A stretch of 64,000 bases of DNA, from NCBI GenBank assembly GCA_037349105.1, contig JAYJMM010000036.1:2392001-2456000 (forward strand), given 5' to 3'. The stretch is from Limnomonas spitsbergensis (Eukaryota > Chlorophyta > Chlorophyceae > Chlamydomonadales). A program made the translations under genes and the position numbers. The notes under the pieces are model-generated. The model was not told the DNA's origin, did not search any database, and was given only the letters and a program-made list of their open reading frames with translations. This document shows, piece after piece, positions 59,801-62,800 of this stretch. Positions within the stretch are counted from its first letter, which is position 1; each line of letters starts with the position of its first letter.

Positions 59801-62800
59801 CCTACCCCTCACCCTATGCGTCCGTGAGTTGGGGCCACGCGGCGTCAGTTGATTGGTGCAGGGCGTCGTCCTCTCTACTCCAGCCAGGACACTCGTAGGT
59901 CGTCGCCTCTCGCCCCGAAAATCAAACCATTGGCGATGCAGCAGTGACACCGCTGCACCTGCTTAACAATATTCGCGTGAGATAGACAAAGTGAGCCGTC
60001 GAAAAGTCAAGGGATCGAAGGTGCGGATGGAGGGTGAGAGGTTATCCGTGTGTAAGGAGGTTGTAATATGTCTTGAGACGTGCTGTTGGTAGGTATTCTC
60101 AACCCGTCATTTCATCACGCACCCTTGCTTAGTAAGCAAACTGACACGACTGCCAATCTTCAGCAGCGGTTGGCGTCAGTTACTCCGTTTGCTGTCATGG
60201 CAGGGCACAGGAGCGACGTGCATGCCACCCGCTTCATAATTTCACCCGTTTCGCTCAAAATTCGTTCTGCCGGCCGTGTGAGTACTTGTTGATCGTGTGC
60301 CTTTCCTGTTCCTGCTCGCCTTTACTCAGCTGTCGACGAGGGCCCCTTATTGCGCACCCGGGCTGTTTTTTGTGTTCGCGCCTCAGGTTACTAGGGTTGG
60401 GCGGTTCTAGCAAAAGTTCCACCCAGAGTTCTCTCTGGTTCCGCTGAACTTGATGTCAGTTGTAATTCAACTGATAAGAATGCTATAAGAGCGTGCGTGA
60501 GGGCTGAAGACAGGAAGTTATGGCTCACTTCTGCAGCTAAATTTATGCGGACGCGCCTTCTCTGTCGTTACTCACGGTACGAGGCCGACAGGCCTGGAAC
60601 AGCGAGCCCTGTGCCCCGACGGCCATGCATGGTCCTGTCCCTAGCTATCTGCCCAGTGATGGTTGCCCAGGAGACCAACACGGGTGAAACTTTCACATCA
60701 TTTATTGAACACACTGCTCTAGCCTTGGCGTCTCAGAGTATTGAGCAAAGAAAAAATAGGTAAAAGAGGACATCAAAAAGCAACCTAACTACCTAAAGCT
60801 CATCACTCACGCTCCCTGATCCAGCTCCGACCCCATCCCCTGCTCTTTCTCATCATACCTACCCATCCGCACAAACCGACATCCGTGCCGATGACCGGGT
60901 TTACCATGGCTTAAGGGCACATGTCCCATGCATCAAATTTGATGCTCTGTTGGACTGTAAAATTATCACAAGCTTCACATGGTGTTCGATCGCTCGTCTC
61001 AACATCACTTCTACCTGCGGCCCTGGCATCTACCTGACCCTCAGCTGGACTCAAAAACAAACGTTTTATCACTGACCCAAGCCCAGGCGTATTTAAATAA
61101 CATCAACTCCCTTGGCCAGGCTCTGCAAAGCAACGAGCACTGGCAAGCAAGTGGCAACCTTCCGTCACTCCCTGCTCTGCTGAGCAGCCGCCCGCAAGGC
61201 ACTAACAAGCAAAAGCTTCTTTGCGGACGCATCGACTCAGTCATGAAAACTGACAGGCCTCATTAGTCACTCGGCGCTCCTCAGGGGCTGCTCGGCAAGC
61301 AAGCATTTGCAAAACATCCCTGCCTGCGGGAATTCGAGACTGAAAAACGTGTATGCAAGGAAGGTTGGCCAAAGCAGCGCCCTCTCAGCCCCTCGTCGTA
61401 TAGGCACCGTAGAACGGCGTAGGCTGTGCCCTCTACAGCCCCTCGCCGCCCACACAGCTGCCTGTGTGTGCCGCATCCAGGCACGGTGGAGCGACGTAGG
61501 GCATGCCTCTACAGCCCCTCGCCACCCACACAGCTGCCTGTGCAGCCTACGCTCCTGGACCTAGGTACCGTAGAGTAACGTAGGGCATGCCTTTACAGCC
61601 CCTCTCCGCCCACGTATGTACCGGTGTCCTTCCCTTCAACGCCGTGCCACGGACCGCCGTGCCAGGGGTTGCCAAACGGGATGTCTCTCATTTGCTTATA
61701 GCCTGGTGTGTCACAAGTGTACCTGCGCAACAGTTGCAACAACAGGAAAAGTTGCAGCAGCAGTGGTCGCAGCGGCAGCAGCAACAAAGACAGCCGCAAC
61801 AGCAACAGGGGCAACAGCAGCAAGAGTTGCAACAGCGGAAAGAGCAGTAGCAGTGGTCACAGCGGCAGCAGCAACAACAAAAACAGCCGCAACGACAGCT
61901 GCTGTTGATGCTACTACCAACCGCAACAGTTGCAACAACAGCAGCTTACATTGTGCAACAACAGCAACTTACGTTGTTCAACAATGGTTGCAACGATTGC
62001 AACAACGGTTGCGACAACAGCAGCTTACATTGTGCAACAACAGCAGCTTACATTGTGCAACAACAGCAGCTTACATTGTGCAACAACAGCAGCTTACATT
62101 GTGCAACAACAGCAGCTTACATTGTGCAACACAACACCTTTGGCAGGCTCCTGTGCATCCAGCTTCTGGGCTCATGGGGACTAAACCTTGACCGGCCTGT
62201 GGCTCGGGGCCCTAGGACACACAGCCTTATTCTAGCTGAGTTATGAAGGTAACGGTGCGGATGTGGCTTCGGCCCTGAGCTGCACTGTTCCCTGAACCCG
62301 CACACCCCTGGGATCGTTGTTTTCTTTCTTCGTACCTGAATTGCAGCCTGAGCACCCCAAAATGATGACCCACATATATCAAGCCCCACTTGATGACCGC
62401 TGTGCTGAACCCCTCCTGCCAAAATGATAGCAATGCTCACCGTCCCCCAGCACACCCTCCCTCACTCGGTTGTCTTATACTCCTCCCCCAGCCCCCCCCC
62501 CTCCCTCAATTGGCGTCTTCCCCTCCTCCCCCAGCACCCCTCCCCCTTTACATTGTCGTCCTGCCCCTCCTCCCTTCTCCTGCAGGACCTTCTTGTGAAC
62601 CGCTGTGTTGAACCCTTCATGCTGCAATTCTCCCCCCCTCCTCACCCTGACCCCCCTCACCCCCCCTTCAGTGTTCTTTTTCCCGGCTACAAGTCCACCT
62701 TTGACGGGCTGCCCCGCAGCCGCCAAAGGCCTGATTAGGCCCAAACCTGGATTGGCCTACGACTGGCAGCCAGAGCAACAAGGTTGGCCACAAATGAGGC

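Noticed and set aside
61587..61938. Poly-Gln/poly-Ala frames
   Set aside because: CAG/CAA microsatellite with open frames on both strands and no flanking coding signal.
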